Shown here in pieces: positions 1 through 11,179 of a DNA stretch of 64,000 nucleotides (position 1 is the first letter of the stretch; each line of letters opens with the position of its first letter). A program made the position numbers and the translations under genes. Source of the DNA: an uncultured Pluralibacter sp. (lineage in GTDB: Bacteria; Pseudomonadota; Gammaproteobacteria; Enterobacterales; Enterobacteriaceae); the NCBI RefSeq assembly GCF_913775985.1, contig NZ_CAJYMB010000096.1:245376-309375 (forward strand). The letters run 5' to 3'. The notes beneath the pieces were generated by a model. That model was given only the letters and a program-made list of their open reading frames with translations. It had not been told where the DNA came from and searched no databases.

Positions 1-2663
1 ATGTACTGTTTACTAATCCCTGCCGCTATTACTGGGGCGATATTAAAGATCCGGCGTTTCTGGCGAAGCTGATGGCCCGCCAGCGCCGCCACCACCGCGA
101 GCAGCGCGCGCTGCCGCTATTTCGCGATGCTGAGCAGGCCCCCGCGCTGTTTAACAGCGACGGCGAACAGGACGTCGGTAACCCGATGCTCGCTTCCTGG
201 GGCAAGCTCGGCCGCGACTATATCTATCTGCTGGCCGGGCTCGAGCGCTATCAGGAGCTGGATGCCTTCGTGGATATTGACCCGGATAACCTGCTGCATA
301 ACCTCCAGCACGATATTCTGGAACTGCGCAGCAGCGCCGTGGCGGGCCGAACCGCCGAGGAGTTCGCCAGCAGCGCCGAAAAGCGCCCACTCGATCCTGC
401 TGACCGCAGCCTGACCGTTAACGTCTGCCATAGCCCGCAGCGTGAAGTCGAAGTCCTGCACAACCGCCTGCTGGCGATGTTCGATGAAGACCCAACCCTG
501 ACGCCCCGCGACGTTATTGTGATGGTGGCGGATATTGACAGCTACAGCCCCTTTATTCAGGCAGTCTTCGGCAGCGCCAGCGGCGATCGCTACGTGCCCT
601 GGGCTATCTCCGATCGCCGGGCGCGGCAGGCCCATCCGGCGCTGGAGGCGTTTATCACGCTGCTCTCTCTGCCGGACAGCCGCTTTATCAGTGAAGACGT
701 GCTGGCGCTGCTGGATGTCCCGGTGCTGGCCGCGCGCTTTAGCATTGACGAAGAAGGGCTGCGCTACCTCCGGCAGTGGGTGAGTGAGTCCGGCGTTCGC
801 TGGGGGCTGGATGACGACAACGTGCGCGAGTGGGACCTTCCGGCTACCGGGCAGCATACCTGGCGCTTTGGCCTGACGCGCATGCTGCTGGGCTACGCGA
901 TGGAGAGCAGCCAGGGCGAGTGGCGCTCGGTGCTGCCCTATGATGAATCCAGCGGGCTTATCGCCGGTCTGGTAGGCCACCTTGCCTCCCTGCTGGGGGA
1001 GCTGCACAAATGGCGCCTGACGCTTGCTGAAGAGCGCCCTCTGGCTGACTGGCTGCCGGTGTGCCGGGAGATGCTTGACGATTTCTTCTTGCCGGATACC
1101 GATACCGAAGCCGCGCTGGCGCTTATTGAAGAGCAGTGGCAGGCCATTATCGATCAGGGTCTTGAGGCCGATTACCAGCAGGCGGTGCCGCTGTCGCTGC
1201 TGCGCGACGAGCTTGCCCAGCGGCTCGATCAGGCCCGCATCAGCCAGCGCTTCCTCGCCGGACCGGTGAACATCTGCACCCTGATGCCGATGCGCTCCAT
1301 CCCGTTTAAAGTGGTGTGCCTGCTGGGCATGAACGATGGGATTTATCCCCGCACGCTGCCGCCGCTGGGCTTTGATTTAATGAGCCAGAAACCGGTTCGC
1401 GGCGACCGCAGCCGCAGGGATGACGACCGCTACCTGTTCCTTGAAGCGCTGATGTCGGCCGACCAGAAGCTCTATATCAGCTACATTGGCCGCTCAATTC
1501 AGGACAACAGCGAGCGCTATCCTTCGGTGCTGGTGCAGGAGCTGGTGGATTACGTAGGACAGAGTCACTGCCTGGCGGGCGACGAGGCGCTCAACTGCGA
1601 TGAGAGCGAGCGCCGGGTTAAGGCCCATATTACCTGGCAGCATCCCCGCATGCCGTTTGATGCCGACAACTTTATCCCCGGCGAGCAGCAGAGCTATGCC
1701 CGGGAGTGGCTGGCGGCGGCTGAGCAAAAAGGCGAACCCCAGAGCGAATTTATCCAGCCGCTGCCGCCGCTGGCGCTGGATACCCTGCCTTTTGAGCAGC
1801 TGCAGCGCTTCTGGATGCATCCGGTGCGCGCCTTTTTCCAGATGCGGCTGCAGGTGAACTTCCGCCTTGAAGAGAGCGATATCCCCGAGACTGAACCCTT
1901 CACCCTGGACAGCCTTTCGCGCTATCAGCTTAACCAGCAGCTGGTCAACACGCTGATTGAACAGCAGGATGCGTCGGTTATGTTCCGCCGCTTTCGCGCG
2001 GCGGGGGAGCTGCCCTACGGCGCTTTTGGCGAAATAGCCTGGGACGACCAGTGTAAAGAGATGCAGGCGCTGGCCGATCGGGTGATTGCCAGCCGCCAGC
2101 CCGGCGAGCAGCGCGAAATTGAGCTGGAGTGTGACGGTATCACTATCACCGGCTGGCTGTCGCAGGTACAGTCGGACGGTCTGCTGCGCTGGCGGCCCTC
2201 GATGCTCAGCTTCGCGCAGGGGATGCAACTTTGGCTGGAGCACCTTGTCTACTGTGCCAGCGGCGGCGATGGCGAAAGCCGGCTGTTTCTGCGTAAAGAG
2301 GGCGAGTGGCGCTTCCCGCCGATGGCGGCTGAAGAGGCAATGGCGCACCTTTCCAGGCTGGTGGCTGGCTATCGCGAAGGCATGTGTCGACCGCTGCTGT
2401 TTGTCCCTGAAAGCGGCGGAGCATGGCTGAAATCATGTTACGACGCCGAAAAGAATGTCATCTTACGGGATGACGACGCGCAGCTTAAAGCGCGCAGCAA
2501 ATTTATTCAGGCCTGGGAAGGCGGCGTGATGATCAACGGCGAGGGCGCCGACGTCTGGTATCAGCGGCTATGGCGAACGCTGGAACCGCAGCACTATCAG
2601 GCGATTACCGCAGAGGTGGAGCGTTTTATGCTGCCGATGCTGCGGTTCAGCCAGCAAGCGTAA
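1..2663 (+). CDS. recC: RecC, exonuclease V gamma subunit (5'-truncated by window start)
   Basis: RecC is the non-catalytic subunit of the RecBCD helicase-nuclease that repairs double-strand breaks; it holds the complex together and recognises Chi. The reading frame is open from base 3 to the stop at 2661-2663, giving about 886 residues, so roughly the first fifth of the usual ~1120-residue protein lies outside the window. The visible start carries the family stretch NPCRYYWGDIKDPAFLAKL. The internal ATG at 72 is not the gene start. It is followed by ptrA, recB and recD in the conserved enterobacterial order. Identification is secure from sequence resemblance and context. Confidence 0.97.
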   Translation, partial: VLFTNPCRYYWGDIKDPAFLAKLMARQRRHHREQRALPLFRDAEQAPALFNSDGEQDVGNPMLASWGKLGRDYIYLLAGLERYQELDAFVDIDPDNLLHNLQHDILELRSSAVAGRTAEEFASSAEKRPLDPADRSLTVNVCHSPQREVEVLHNRLLAMFDEDPTLTPRDVIVMVADIDSYSPFIQAVFGSASGDRYVPWAISDRRARQAHPALEAFITLLSLPDSRFISEDVLALLDVPVLAARFSIDEEGLRYLRQWVSESGVRWGLDDDNVREWDLPATGQHTWRFGLTRMLLGYAMESSQGEWRSVLPYDESSGLIAGLVGHLASLLGELHKWRLTLAEERPLADWLPVCREMLDDFFLPDTDTEAALALIEEQWQAIIDQGLEADYQQAVPLSLLRDELAQRLDQARISQRFLAGPVNICTLMPMRSIPFKVVCLLGMNDGIYPRTLPPLGFDLMSQKPVRGDRSRRDDDRYLFLEALMSADQKLYISYIGRSIQDNSERYPSVLVQELVDYVGQSHCLAGDEALNCDESERRVKAHITWQHPRMPFDADNFIPGEQQSYAREWLAAAEQKGEPQSEFIQPLPPLALDTLPFEQLQRFWMHPVRAFFQMRLQVNFRLEESDIPETEPFTLDSLSRYQLNQQLVNTLIEQQDASVMFRRFRAAGELPYGAFGEIAWDDQCKEMQALADRVIASRQPGEQREIELECDGITITGWLSQVQSDGLLRWRPSMLSFAQGMQLWLEHLVYCASGGDGESRLFLRKEGEWRFPPMAAEEAMAHLSRLVAGYREGMCRPLLFVPESGGAWLKSCYDAEKNVILRDDDAQLKARSKFIQAWEGGVMINGEGADVWYQRLWRTLEPQHYQAITAEVERFMLPMLRFSQQA

Positions 2664-2875
2664 CCTGTACGAAAATTGCGCATAAATAGGGGTTCATTTA
2701 TGATGCGCAATAAGTATCACGGACTGATGTTGTTATACGCCACCTCCTTCAGGCGTCAGCAGGTAAACCTGCAAGCTGTGGCCGCTGGCCTTAGCGACGC
2801 CTGAAAGAAGCATCATGCGTATTGTCAGGCTGCTAAATCAGAGCAGCATTCGAACGTTGATAATGAGGTCCGTTA
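2664..2875. other. recC-ptrA intergenic region with two inverted repeats
   Basis: No gene is visible in these 212 bases. Two dyads are present. ATTGCGCAT (2675-2683) pairs with ATGCGCAAT (2703-2711), extended by AAAT/ATTT with a three-base bulge. TTCAGGCGTC (2748-2757) pairs with GACGCCTGAA (2796-2805) and encloses a smaller perfect hairpin, GCAGGTAAACCTGC. Neither ends in a strong T-run, so they are not clear terminators. They may be a structured leader of ptrA or a relic repeat. Confidence 0.6.
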
Positions 2876-5764
2876 ATGCCCGGCAGCACATGGTTTATCC
2901 GCACTATCGTTCTCTTCTTCGCCCTTTGGGCGCCCCTGAGCCAGGCCGCGACCGGATGGCAGCCCATAAAAGAAACCATCCGCAAGAGCGATAAAGACGC
3001 GCGCCAGTATCAGGCTATCCGGCTGGATAACGGCATGACCGTGCTGCTGGTATCCGATCCTCAGGCGGTGAAATCGCTGTCGGCGCTGGTGGTTCCGGTG
3101 GGGTCGCTGCAGGATCCCGATAGCCATCCCGGGCTGGCGCACTTTCTTGAACACATGACCCTGATGGGATCGAAAATGTATCCCCGGCCTGACAGCCTGG
3201 CGGAATACCTCAAGCTGCACGGCGGCAGCCATAACGCCAGCACCGCGCCTTACCGCACGGCGTTCTATCTTGAAGTGGAAAACGACGCGCTGGAAGGCGC
3301 CGTTGACCGGCTGGCGGACGCGATAGCCGCCCCGATGCTCGATAAAAAGTACGCCGATCGCGAGCGCAATGCCGTCAACGCGGAGCTGACCATGGCCCGC
3401 AGCCGAGACGGAATGCGAATGGCGCAGGTTAGCGCCGAAACCATCAATCCAAAACACCCGGCGGCGCGCTTCTCCGGCGGCAATTATGAAACCCTCAGTG
3501 ATAAGCCGGGTAGCCCGGTGCTGCAAGCCCTGCACGCTTTTCGCGATAAGTACTACTCCGCTAACCTGATGAAGGCGGTTATCTACAGCAACAAGCCGCT
3601 GCCGGCGCTGGCGGATATTGCCGCCCGCACCTGGGGTCGGGTACCCAATAAGCACATTGCCCGCCCGCAGATTGACGTGCCGGTGGTCACCGATGCCCAG
3701 AAGGGCCTCATTATTCATTACGTGCCCGCTATCCCGCGTAAGGTGTTGCGCGTGGAGTTCCGCATCGACAACAACTCACCGCAGTTTCGCAGCAAAACCG
3801 ATGAGCTCATCACCTATATGATCGGCAACCGCAGCCCGGGCACGCTCTCCGACTGGCTGCAAAGCCAGGGGCTGGTAGAGGGCATCCGCGCCGATTCCGA
3901 TCCGGTGGTGACCGGCAACGGCGGGGTGCTGGCGATATCCGCTAACCTGACCGATAAAGGGCTGGCTAACCGGGACCAGGTGGTGGCCGCGATATTCAGC
4001 TACATCAACATGCTGCGGGAGAAAGGCATCGACAAGCGCTACTTCGACGAGCTGGCCCACGTGCTGGATCTCGATTTCCGCTATCCCTCCATCAGCCGCG
4101 ATATGGATTACGTCGAGTGGCTGGCGGACACCATGATCCGCGTGCCGGTTGAGCACACCCTGGATGTCGTAAACCTGGCCGACCGCTTTAATGAAAAAGC
4201 CATCCAGGCGCGCCTGGCAATGATGACGCCGCAAAACGCGCGCATCTGGTACATCAGCCCCAACGAGCCGCACAACAAAACGGCCTACTTCGTTGAGGCC
4301 CCTTACCAGGTTGAAAAAATCAGCGATGCGCAGCTGGCCCGCTGGCAGGAAGATGCGGCGAAAACCCCGCTGCAGCTCCCGGTGCTGAACCCCTATATCC
4401 CGGATGATTTTACGCTGGTTAACGCCGGTAAAGTGGCGGAGAAACCGCAACTTATCGTTGACGAGCCGCAGCTGCGCGTGGTCTACACCCCGAGCCGCTA
4501 CTTTGCCAGCGAGCCGAAAGCCGACGTCACGCTGGTGCTGCGCAACCCGCAGGTGATGGACTCTGCCCGCCATCAGGTGATTTTTGCCCTGAACGATTAT
4601 CTGGCGGGCCTGGCCCTGGATCAGCTCAGCAATCAGGCCGCCGTGGGCGGGATCAGCTTCTCCACCGGCGCCAACGCCGGCCTGCTGGTGAATGCCAACG
4701 GCTACACCCAGCGCCTGCCGCAGCTCTTCGAGGCGCTGCTGCAAGGCTACTTTAGCTATCAGCCCACCGAAGCCCAGCTTGAGCAGGCTAAATCCTGGTA
4801 CGCGCAGATGCTGGATTCAGCTGATAAAGGCAAAGCCTACGAGCAGGCGATTATGCCGCTGCAGATGATTTCTCAGGTGCCGTACTTCCAGCGGGAAGAC
4901 CGCCGGGCGCTGCTGCCCTCCATTACGCTTGACGAGGTGATGGCGTGGCGCGACAGCCTCAAGGCGGGGGCGCGGCCCGAGTTTCTGGTGGTGGGAAACA
5001 TGACTGCCGATCAGTCCGTGGCGCTTGCCCGCAGCCTGCAAACGCAGCTCAAGACCGGGGGTAAAACCTGGAGCCGCAACCCGGACGTGGTGGTAGCGAA
5101 GCAGCAGAATGCGATTTTCGAGAAAGCCGGCAGCAGCAGCGATTCGGCGCTGGGCGCCGTTTTTGCCCCGGCTAACGTTGACGAGTTCAGCAGCTCTGCC
5201 GCCGCTGAAATGCTGGGGCAGATTATTCAGCCGTGGTTCTACAGCCAGCTGCGCACCGAAGAGCAGCTGGGCTACGCGGTATTTGCTTTTCCGATGAACG
5301 TCGGTCGCCAGTGGGGACTAGGGTTCCTGCTGCAGTGCAGCAATAAGCAGCCGGCGTTTCTTTGGGAACGTTTTAAGTCGTTTTTCCCCGCGGCGGAACA
5401 AAAGCTGCGCACCATGAAGCCCGAGGAGTTTGCCCAGATCCAGCAGGCCATTATCACGCAAATGACCCAGCCGCCGCAGACCCTGAGCGATGAAGCATCG
5501 AAGCTCAGCAAAGATTTCGACCGCGGCAATATGCGCTTTGATTCACGTGATAAAGTAGTCGCCCAGATAAAGCTGCTGACGCCCGCGAAGCTTGCCGATT
5601 TCTTCCATCAAACCGTGGTTGCGCCTCAGGGAATGACCCTGCTGTCGCAGGTTTCCGGAAACCAGAGCGGAAAAACCGACTACGCGCACCCGCAGGGATG
5701 GAAGATTTGGGACAGCATCAGCGCGCTGCAGCAGTCCATGCCGTTGATGAGAGAGAGTGAATGA
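2876..5764 (+). CDS. ptrA: Protease III (pitrilysin), periplasmic zinc metallopeptidase
   Basis: The product is a 962-residue M16A metallopeptidase that degrades small polypeptides in the periplasm; E. coli PtrA has the same length. A hydrophobic signal peptide ends near ...PLSQAA (residue 25). The inverted zinc motif HFLEH is at residues 89-93 and the third ligand Glu is near residue 170 in NAVNAEL. The C-terminal M16 repeats (e.g. LRTEEQLGYAVFAFP) are present. The stop codon overlaps the recB start as ATGA at 5761-5764, indicating translational coupling. It lies inside the recC-recB-recD gene group although its known function is unrelated to recombination. Confidence 0.97.
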   Translation: MPGSTWFIRTIVLFFALWAPLSQAATGWQPIKETIRKSDKDARQYQAIRLDNGMTVLLVSDPQAVKSLSALVVPVGSLQDPDSHPGLAHFLEHMTLMGSKMYPRPDSLAEYLKLHGGSHNASTAPYRTAFYLEVENDALEGAVDRLADAIAAPMLDKKYADRERNAVNAELTMARSRDGMRMAQVSAETINPKHPAARFSGGNYETLSDKPGSPVLQALHAFRDKYYSANLMKAVIYSNKPLPALADIAARTWGRVPNKHIARPQIDVPVVTDAQKGLIIHYVPAIPRKVLRVEFRIDNNSPQFRSKTDELITYMIGNRSPGTLSDWLQSQGLVEGIRADSDPVVTGNGGVLAISANLTDKGLANRDQVVAAIFSYINMLREKGIDKRYFDELAHVLDLDFRYPSISRDMDYVEWLADTMIRVPVEHTLDVVNLADRFNEKAIQARLAMMTPQNARIWYISPNEPHNKTAYFVEAPYQVEKISDAQLARWQEDAAKTPLQLPVLNPYIPDDFTLVNAGKVAEKPQLIVDEPQLRVVYTPSRYFASEPKADVTLVLRNPQVMDSARHQVIFALNDYLAGLALDQLSNQAAVGGISFSTGANAGLLVNANGYTQRLPQLFEALLQGYFSYQPTEAQLEQAKSWYAQMLDSADKGKAYEQAIMPLQMISQVPYFQREDRRALLPSITLDEVMAWRDSLKAGARPEFLVVGNMTADQSVALARSLQTQLKTGGKTWSRNPDVVVAKQQNAIFEKAGSSSDSALGAVFAPANVDEFSSSAAAEMLGQIIQPWFYSQLRTEEQLGYAVFAFPMNVGRQWGLGFLLQCSNKQPAFLWERFKSFFPAAEQKLRTMKPEEFAQIQQAIITQMTQPPQTLSDEASKLSKDFDRGNMRFDSRDKVVAQIKLLTPAKLADFFHQTVVAPQGMTLLSQVSGNQSGKTDYAHPQGWKIWDSISALQQSMPLMRESE

Positions 5765-8700
5765 CCGAGACCGCCGAGTCGTTAAATCCCCTGCGCCTGC
5801 CCCTGACCGGCGAGCGCCTGATTGAAGCCTCTGCGGGCACCGGAAAAACCTACACTATCGCCGCGCTCTATCTGCGGCTGCTGCTGGGCCTCGGCGGCGA
5901 AGCCGCCTTTATCCGCCCGGTGAACGTTGAAGAGCTGCTGGTGGTGACCTTCACCGAGGCCGCCACCGAAGAGCTTCGTGGCCGCATCCGCAGCAATATC
6001 CACGAGCTGCGGATTGCCTGCCTGCGTAACAGCACAAGTAATCCCCTCTACGCCAGCCTGCTGGACGAAATCGACGATCGCGACGAGGCTGCCGAGGTGC
6101 TGCTGCTGGCGGAGCGCCAGATGGACGAAGCGGCGGTGTACACCATTCACGGCTTTTGCCAGCGCATGCTGAGCCTGAACGCCTTCGAATCGGGAATGCT
6201 GTTTGAGCAGACGCTTATCGAAGACGAGTCGCGGCTGCGCTTTCGCGCCTGCGCCGACTTCTGGCGGCGGCACTGCTATCCGCTGCCCCGGGAAGTGGCG
6301 GAGATGGTGCACGCCAGCTGGAAAGGCCCGCAGGAGCTGCTGAAGTCCATTGACCGCTATCTGCAGGGGGAAGCGCCGCGGATCAAAACGCCGCCGCAGG
6401 ATGAAACCATCGAACAGCGCCACCGGCAGATCCTTGCGCAAATCAACGAGGTAAAAGCGCAGTGGCAGGCGGCATCTGCGGAAATTCCGGATATTCTTGA
6501 AGGTTCGGCGCTGGATCGCCGCAAGTTTAACCGCGGCAACCAGGGCAAGTGGATTGAGAAGGTGGACGCCTGGGCCAGCGAAGAGACCACCGGTTACCAG
6601 CTGCCCGACGCGCTGGAGAAATTTGCCCAGTCGTTTCTGCTGTCGCGCACCAAAGAGGGCGGCGAGCCGCCGCGACACCCGTTGTTTGACGCGGTCGAAG
6701 TGTTGGTTGCCGCGCCGCCTTCCCTCGACAGCCTGATTATCGCCCGGGCGATGAGTGAAATTCGCGAAGCGGTGGCCCAGGAGAAGCGCCGCCGGGGCGA
6801 GATGGGCTTTGACGACATGCTCAGCCGCCTCGACGACGCCTTGCAAAGCGACAGCGGCGACGCGCTGGCTGCCGCTATCCGCCAGCGCTTTCCGGTGGCG
6901 ATGATCGATGAATTTCAGGATACCGATCCCCAGCAGTACCGTATTTTTCGCCGCATCTGGCGCCGGCAGCCTGATACCGCGCTGCTGCTGATAGGCGATC
7001 CCAAGCAGGCGATTTACGCCTTTCGCGGCGCGGACATTTTTACTTATATGCGCGCCCGCGGCGACGTCCCGGCGCACTACACGCTGGACACTAACTGGCG
7101 CTCGGCGCCGGGCGTCGTGGAGAGCGTCAACCGCCTGTTCAGCGGCACCGATAACCCGTTTATGTTCCGCGATATTCCCTTTCTGCCGGTAAAGTCCGCG
7201 GATAAAAATCACGATCTGCGGTTTGAGCTGGGCGGTAAAGTGCAGCCAGCGATGAATTTCTGGCTGATGCCCGGCAACAGCGTCAGCGCCGGGGATTATC
7301 AGAGCCACATGGCGAGCCTCTGCGCCGGGCAGATCCGCGACTGGCTCAGCGGCGGGCAGCGCGGAGACGCGCTGTTGTGGCGCGGCGGCAGCGCTCGTCC
7401 GGTGCAGGCATCTGACATTACTGTGCTGGTGCGCAACCGCCAGGAGGCGGCGCTGGTGCGCGATGCCCTCAACGCGCTGGGCATTCCGTCAGTCTACCTC
7501 TCCAACCGCGACAGCGTTTTTGAAACCCCAGAGGCGCAGGATCTGCTGCGGCTGCTGCAGGCGGTGCTGGCACCGGAGCGGGAGAGCGGCCTGCGCAGCG
7601 CGCTCGCCAGCGCGCTCTTTGGCCTTAACGCGCAGCAGCTTGAAGTACTGAATCAGGACGAGCTGGCGTGGGATGCGCTGGTGGAGGAATTTACCGCCTA
7701 CCGCCAGCTCTGGCAGCAGCGCGGAGTGATGGCGATGCTGCGGGCGCTGATGTCCGCCCGCCACCTGGCGGAAAACCTGCTGGCAACCCACGGCGGCGAG
7801 CGCCGCCTGACTGATATTCTGCACCTGAGCGAGCTGCTGCAGGAAGCGGCCGGGCAGCTTGAAAGCGAACACGCGCTGGTGCGCTGGCTATCGCAGCAGG
7901 TGGCCGGGCCGGACAGCGGCGCGTCATCGCAGCAGATGCGGCTGGAAAGCGACAGGCACCTGGTGCAAATCGTCACCGTGCATAAATCGAAAGGCCTCGA
8001 GTATTCCCTGGTATGGCTGCCGTTCATCGCCCGCTACCGCAAGCAGGATCAGGCGTTCTATCACGATCGCAGCACCTACGGCGCGGTGCTGGATCTCAAC
8101 AAAAGCGACGAAAGCCTCGAACTGGCGGAGGCCGAGCGGCTGGCGGAAGATCTGCGCCTGCTGTACGTGGCTCTGACCCGCGCGGTCTGGCACTGCAGCC
8201 TCGGCATCGCGCCGCTCAGCGCGCGCCGCAGCGATAAGGTGACCGACAGCGAGCTTCACCACAGTGCGCTCGGACGGCTGGTGCAGCGCGGCGAAGCGCG
8301 GGATGCCGACGGTCTGCAGGCCTGCCTCAACGCCCTGTGCAATGAACACATCGCCGTGTCGATCGCCGGGATGCCGGATGGCGAACCCTGGCAGGCGCTG
8401 GCGGCGGAAATGCCCGAACTGCGCGCCCGGGCGATGCAGCGGCGCATTGCCGACGAGTGGCGGGTGACCAGCTACTCCGGCCTGCAGCAGCGCGGACACG
8501 GCAGCCTGGCGCAGGATCTGCTGCCGAAGCTGGATATCGACGCCGCCGGCGCGCGGGGTGAGGTCTCAGAGGAGCCGGAACTCTCCCCGCATACTTTTCC
8601 CCGCGGCGCGTCGCCGGGTACCTTTCTGCACAGCCTGTTTGAAGAGATTGATTTTACCCAGCCGGTATCCGAAAGCTGGATGCAGGAGCAGCTCGAACGC

Positions 8701-9309
8701 AGCGGCTTCGATCCCGTCTGGGCCCCGGTGCTGACCCGCTGGCTGGACGCCGTACTGCAGGCGCCGCTGCCGGGCACCGGCATTGCCCTGAACACGCTGG
8801 GGGAGAAGGATAAACAGGTGGAGCTGGAGTTCTATCTGCCCATCGAGCAGCTGCTGTCTGCCGAGGCGCTGGATGCGCTGATCCGTCAATACGATCCGCT
8901 TTCTGCCGACTGCCCCCCGCTTGATTTTCGTCGGGTCAGCGGCATGCTGAAGGGCTTTATCGACCTTATTTTTCGCCGCGACGGGCGCTACTACCTGCTG
9001 GACTACAAATCGAACTGGCTTGGAGAAAGCCCTGAAGCCTACACCCAGGCTGCGATGGCGCAGGCCATGCAGGCGCACCGCTACGATCTGCAGTACCAGC
9101 TTTACAGCCTCGCGCTGCACCGCTACCTGCGCCACCGGCTGCCGGACTATGACTACGATCGCCATTTCGGCGGCGTTATCTACCTGTTTCTGCGCGGAGT
9201 GGACGACAGCGGCAGCGGGCAGGGCATTTTTACCACTCGCCCGGCGCGGGCGCTGATTGACGGGCTGGACGCGCTTTTCGCCGGTTCCCCCGAGGAGGCC
9301 GCATCGTGA
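5761..9309 (+). CDS. recB: RecB, exonuclease V beta subunit (3'-5' helicase and nuclease)
   Basis: RecB is the SF1A helicase and sole nuclease of RecBCD; 1182 residues here against 1180 in E. coli. Walker A is EASAGTGKT (residues 22-30). The Walker B/motif II region reads [11 protein letters not shown], and helicase motif IV-VI regions follow ([36 protein letters not shown]). The C-terminal nuclease domain shows [11 protein letters not shown] and [10 protein letters not shown], carrying the catalytic Asp and Lys of the RecB nuclease family. The start overlaps the ptrA stop, and the stop overlaps the recD start as GTGA, so ptrA, recB and recD are co-translated. Confidence 0.98.
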   Translation: MTETAESLNPLRLPLTGERLIEASAGTGKTYTIAALYLRLLLGLGGEAAFIRPVNVEELLVVTFTEAATEELRGRIRSNIHELRIACLRNSTSNPLYASLLDEIDDRDEAAEVLLLAERQMDEAAVYTIHGFCQRMLSLNAFESGMLFEQTLIEDESRLRFRACADFWRRHCYPLPREVAEMVHASWKGPQELLKSIDRYLQGEAPRIKTPPQDETIEQRHRQILAQINEVKAQWQAASAEIPDILEGSALDRRKFNRGNQGKWIEKVDAWASEETTGYQLPDALEKFAQSFLLSRTKEGGEPPRHPLFDAVEVLVAAPPSLDSLIIARAMSEIREAVAQEKRRRGEMGFDDMLSRLDDALQSDSGDALAAAIRQRFPVAMIDEFQDTDPQQYRIFRRIWRRQPDTALLLIGDPKQAIYAFRGADIFTYMRARGDVPAHYTLDTNWRSAPGVVESVNRLFSGTDNPFMFRDIPFLPVKSADKNHDLRFELGGKVQPAMNFWLMPGNSVSAGDYQSHMASLCAGQIRDWLSGGQRGDALLWRGGSARPVQASDITVLVRNRQEAALVRDALNALGIPSVYLSNRDSVFETPEAQDLLRLLQAVLAPERESGLRSALASALFGLNAQQLEVLNQDELAWDALVEEFTAYRQLWQQRGVMAMLRALMSARHLAENLLATHGGERRLTDILHLSELLQEAAGQLESEHALVRWLSQQVAGPDSGASSQQMRLESDRHLVQIVTVHKSKGLEYSLVWLPFIARYRKQDQAFYHDRSTYGAVLDLNKSDESLELAEAERLAEDLRLLYVALTRAVWHCSLGIAPLSARRSDKVTDSELHHSALGRLVQRGEARDADGLQACLNALCNEHIAVSIAGMPDGEPWQALAAEMPELRARAMQRRIADEWRVTSYSGLQQRGHGSLAQDLLPKLDIDAAGARGEVSEEPELSPHTFPRGASPGTFLHSLFEEIDFTQPVSESWMQEQLERSGFDPVWAPVLTRWLDAVLQAPLPGTGIALNTLGEKDKQVELEFYLPIEQLLSAEALDALIRQYDPLSADCPPLDFRRVSGMLKGFIDLIFRRDGRYYLLDYKSNWLGESPEAYTQAAMAQAMQAHRYDLQYQLYSLALHRYLRHRLPDYDYDRHFGGVIYLFLRGVDDSGSGQGIFTTRPARALIDGLDALFAGSPEEAAS

Positions 9310-11141
9310 GTATGGAAGCCCTGTTAACCGAGGCCGCCGCCGCGAAACTACTGCGTCCGCTGGACGTCCAGTTTGCCCTGATGGTCGCCCGCGACGACGC
9401 TCCGGCGGTGCTGCTGGCCGCGGCAATGCTCAGCCGCGACGTGGGGGAAGGGCACGTTTGCCTGCCGCTCTCGCGGATGCAGCCGGATGAAGAAGAAACG
9501 GGAAGGGCGCGCGCGCTCTGGCAGCAGCTATTTGCCCTCGCCGGGCCGCCGGAAATGATTGCCGCGCACCTCCAGCGTTCACCGGCGGTAAGCGCCGGTG
9601 ACGACGCAACGCCGATGGTGCTCAGCGACGGGCGGCTCTATCTCAACCGGATGTGGCGCAACGAGCTGAGCGTCGCCCGTTTCTTTAGCGAGGCCGACGA
9701 GCCTGAGCAAGAGGATGAGTCGCCGCTAGCCTCCGCGCTGGCGGCGCTGTTTCCCCCTTCCGACGAGGTGGACTGGCAAAAAGTGGCCGCCGCGGTGGCT
9801 CTGACGCGCCGCATCTCGGTGATTTCCGGCGGGCCGGGCACCGGCAAAACCACCACCGTGGCCAGGCTGCTGGCGGCGCTGATCCAGACTCGCCAGCAGG
9901 CGCGCTGCCGGATCCGCCTCGCGGCACCCACCGGCAAGGCGGCGGCGCGGCTCACTGAATCGCTGGGCATCGCCCTGCGCCAGCTGCCGCTGAACGAGGT
10001 GCAGAAGGCGCTGCTGCCCGCGGAGGCCAGCACGCTGCACCGTCTGCTGGGCATTCAGCCCGGCAGCCAGCGCGGGCGCTATCACGCCGGGAATCCGCTG
10101 CACCTCGACGTGCTGGTGGTGGACGAAGCCTCGATGATCGATTTGCCGATGATGGCGCGCCTGATCGACGCTCTGCCGGCGCATGCGCGGGTGATTTTCC
10201 TCGGCGATCGCGATCAGCTCGCGTCCGTGGAGGCCGGCGCGGTGCTGGGGGATATCTGCGCGTGGGTCAACGCCGGCTATACCGCCGGACGGGCGCAGGC
10301 GCTAACGCGGCTTACCGGCACGCCGGTACCGGCAGGCGAGGGCCTGCAGGCTGGCGCGTTGCGCGACAGGCTGTGCCTGCTGCAAAAAAGCTATCGCTTC
10401 GGCAGTGATTCCGGCATCGGACAGCTGGCCCGGGCGGTGAACCACGGCGATCGCGCCGCGGTGCGGGCGGTTTTTCATCAGGGATTTGAAGATATCGCGC
10501 TGCGCCCGCTGGCCGACAGCGCGCAGTACGCGGAGATGCTTGACGACGCGCTGGCGGGCTACGGCGAGTATCTCGATCTGCTGAAAGCGCGGGCGGAACC
10601 GGCGGCGATCCTGTCCGCCTTTAACCGCTACCAGCTGCTGTGCGCCCTGCGGGAAGGGCCGTTCGGCGTCAGCGGGCTGAATGCCCAGCTGGAGCAGCTG
10701 CTGGCGCGCAGGCGCAAAATTACGCCGTCTGCACATTCGCGCTGGTACGAAGGAAGACCGGTGATGATCGCGCGCAACGACAGCGCGCTGGGGCTGTATA
10801 ACGGCGATATCGGTATTGCCCTGAACAGGGAGAACGGTCTGCGGGTCTGGTTTCCGCTGCCGGACGGCACCCTCAAGTCGGTGCAGCCGAGCCGCCTGCC
10901 GGAGCACGATACGGCCTGGGCGATGACGGTGCATAAATCCCAGGGTTCTGAGTTTCATCATGCGGCGCTGGTGCTGCCGGACCGCAGCGTGCCGGTGGTT
11001 ACCCGCGAGCTGGTGTATACCGCCATTACCCGCGCCAGGCAGCGGCTGTCGCTGTACGCTGATGAAAAGCTGCTGGCGCAGGCCATTACCGTTCGCACCG
11101 AGCGCCGGAGCGGGCTGGCATCGCTGTTTGCCCAGCTGTAG
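9306..11141 (+). CDS. recD: RecD, exonuclease V alpha subunit (5'-3' helicase)
   Basis: RecD is the fast SF1B 5'-3' helicase of RecBCD; 611 residues, close to the E. coli length of 608. The Walker A motif is [15 protein letters not shown] near residue 175, Walker B is [10 protein letters not shown], and the C-terminal UvrD-like motif is [12 protein letters not shown] with [11 protein letters not shown]. The GTG at 9306 is preferred as start because a strong GAGGAGG Shine-Dalgarno lies 9 bases upstream and the GTGA overlap with recB is typical of the operon. An in-frame ATG two codons later (9312) is the alternative. Confidence 0.96.
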   Translation: MSMEALLTEAAAAKLLRPLDVQFALMVARDDAPAVLLAAAMLSRDVGEGHVCLPLSRMQPDEEETGRARALWQQLFALAGPPEMIAAHLQRSPAVSAGDDATPMVLSDGRLYLNRMWRNELSVARFFSEADEPEQEDESPLASALAALFPPSDEVDWQKVAAAVALTRRISVISGGPGTGKTTTVARLLAALIQTRQQARCRIRLAAPTGKAAARLTESLGIALRQLPLNEVQKALLPAEASTLHRLLGIQPGSQRGRYHAGNPLHLDVLVVDEASMIDLPMMARLIDALPAHARVIFLGDRDQLASVEAGAVLGDICAWVNAGYTAGRAQALTRLTGTPVPAGEGLQAGALRDRLCLLQKSYRFGSDSGIGQLARAVNHGDRAAVRAVFHQGFEDIALRPLADSAQYAEMLDDALAGYGEYLDLLKARAEPAAILSAFNRYQLLCALREGPFGVSGLNAQLEQLLARRRKITPSAHSRWYEGRPVMIARNDSALGLYNGDIGIALNRENGLRVWFPLPDGTLKSVQPSRLPEHDTAWAMTVHKSQGSEFHHAALVLPDRSVPVVTRELVYTAITRARQRLSLYADEKLLAQAITVRTERRSGLASLFAQL

Positions 11142-11179
11142 CGGAGAGTCTACCGGGCGGAGCCGCCCGGCAGCGCGCC

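Noticed and set aside
5782..7308. Long antisense ORF (508 codons) within recB
   Set aside because: A shadow frame produced by GC-rich codon use; no domain, ribosome site or context supports it. Other large antisense ORFs in recC, recB, ptrA and ygcU were rejected for the same reason.
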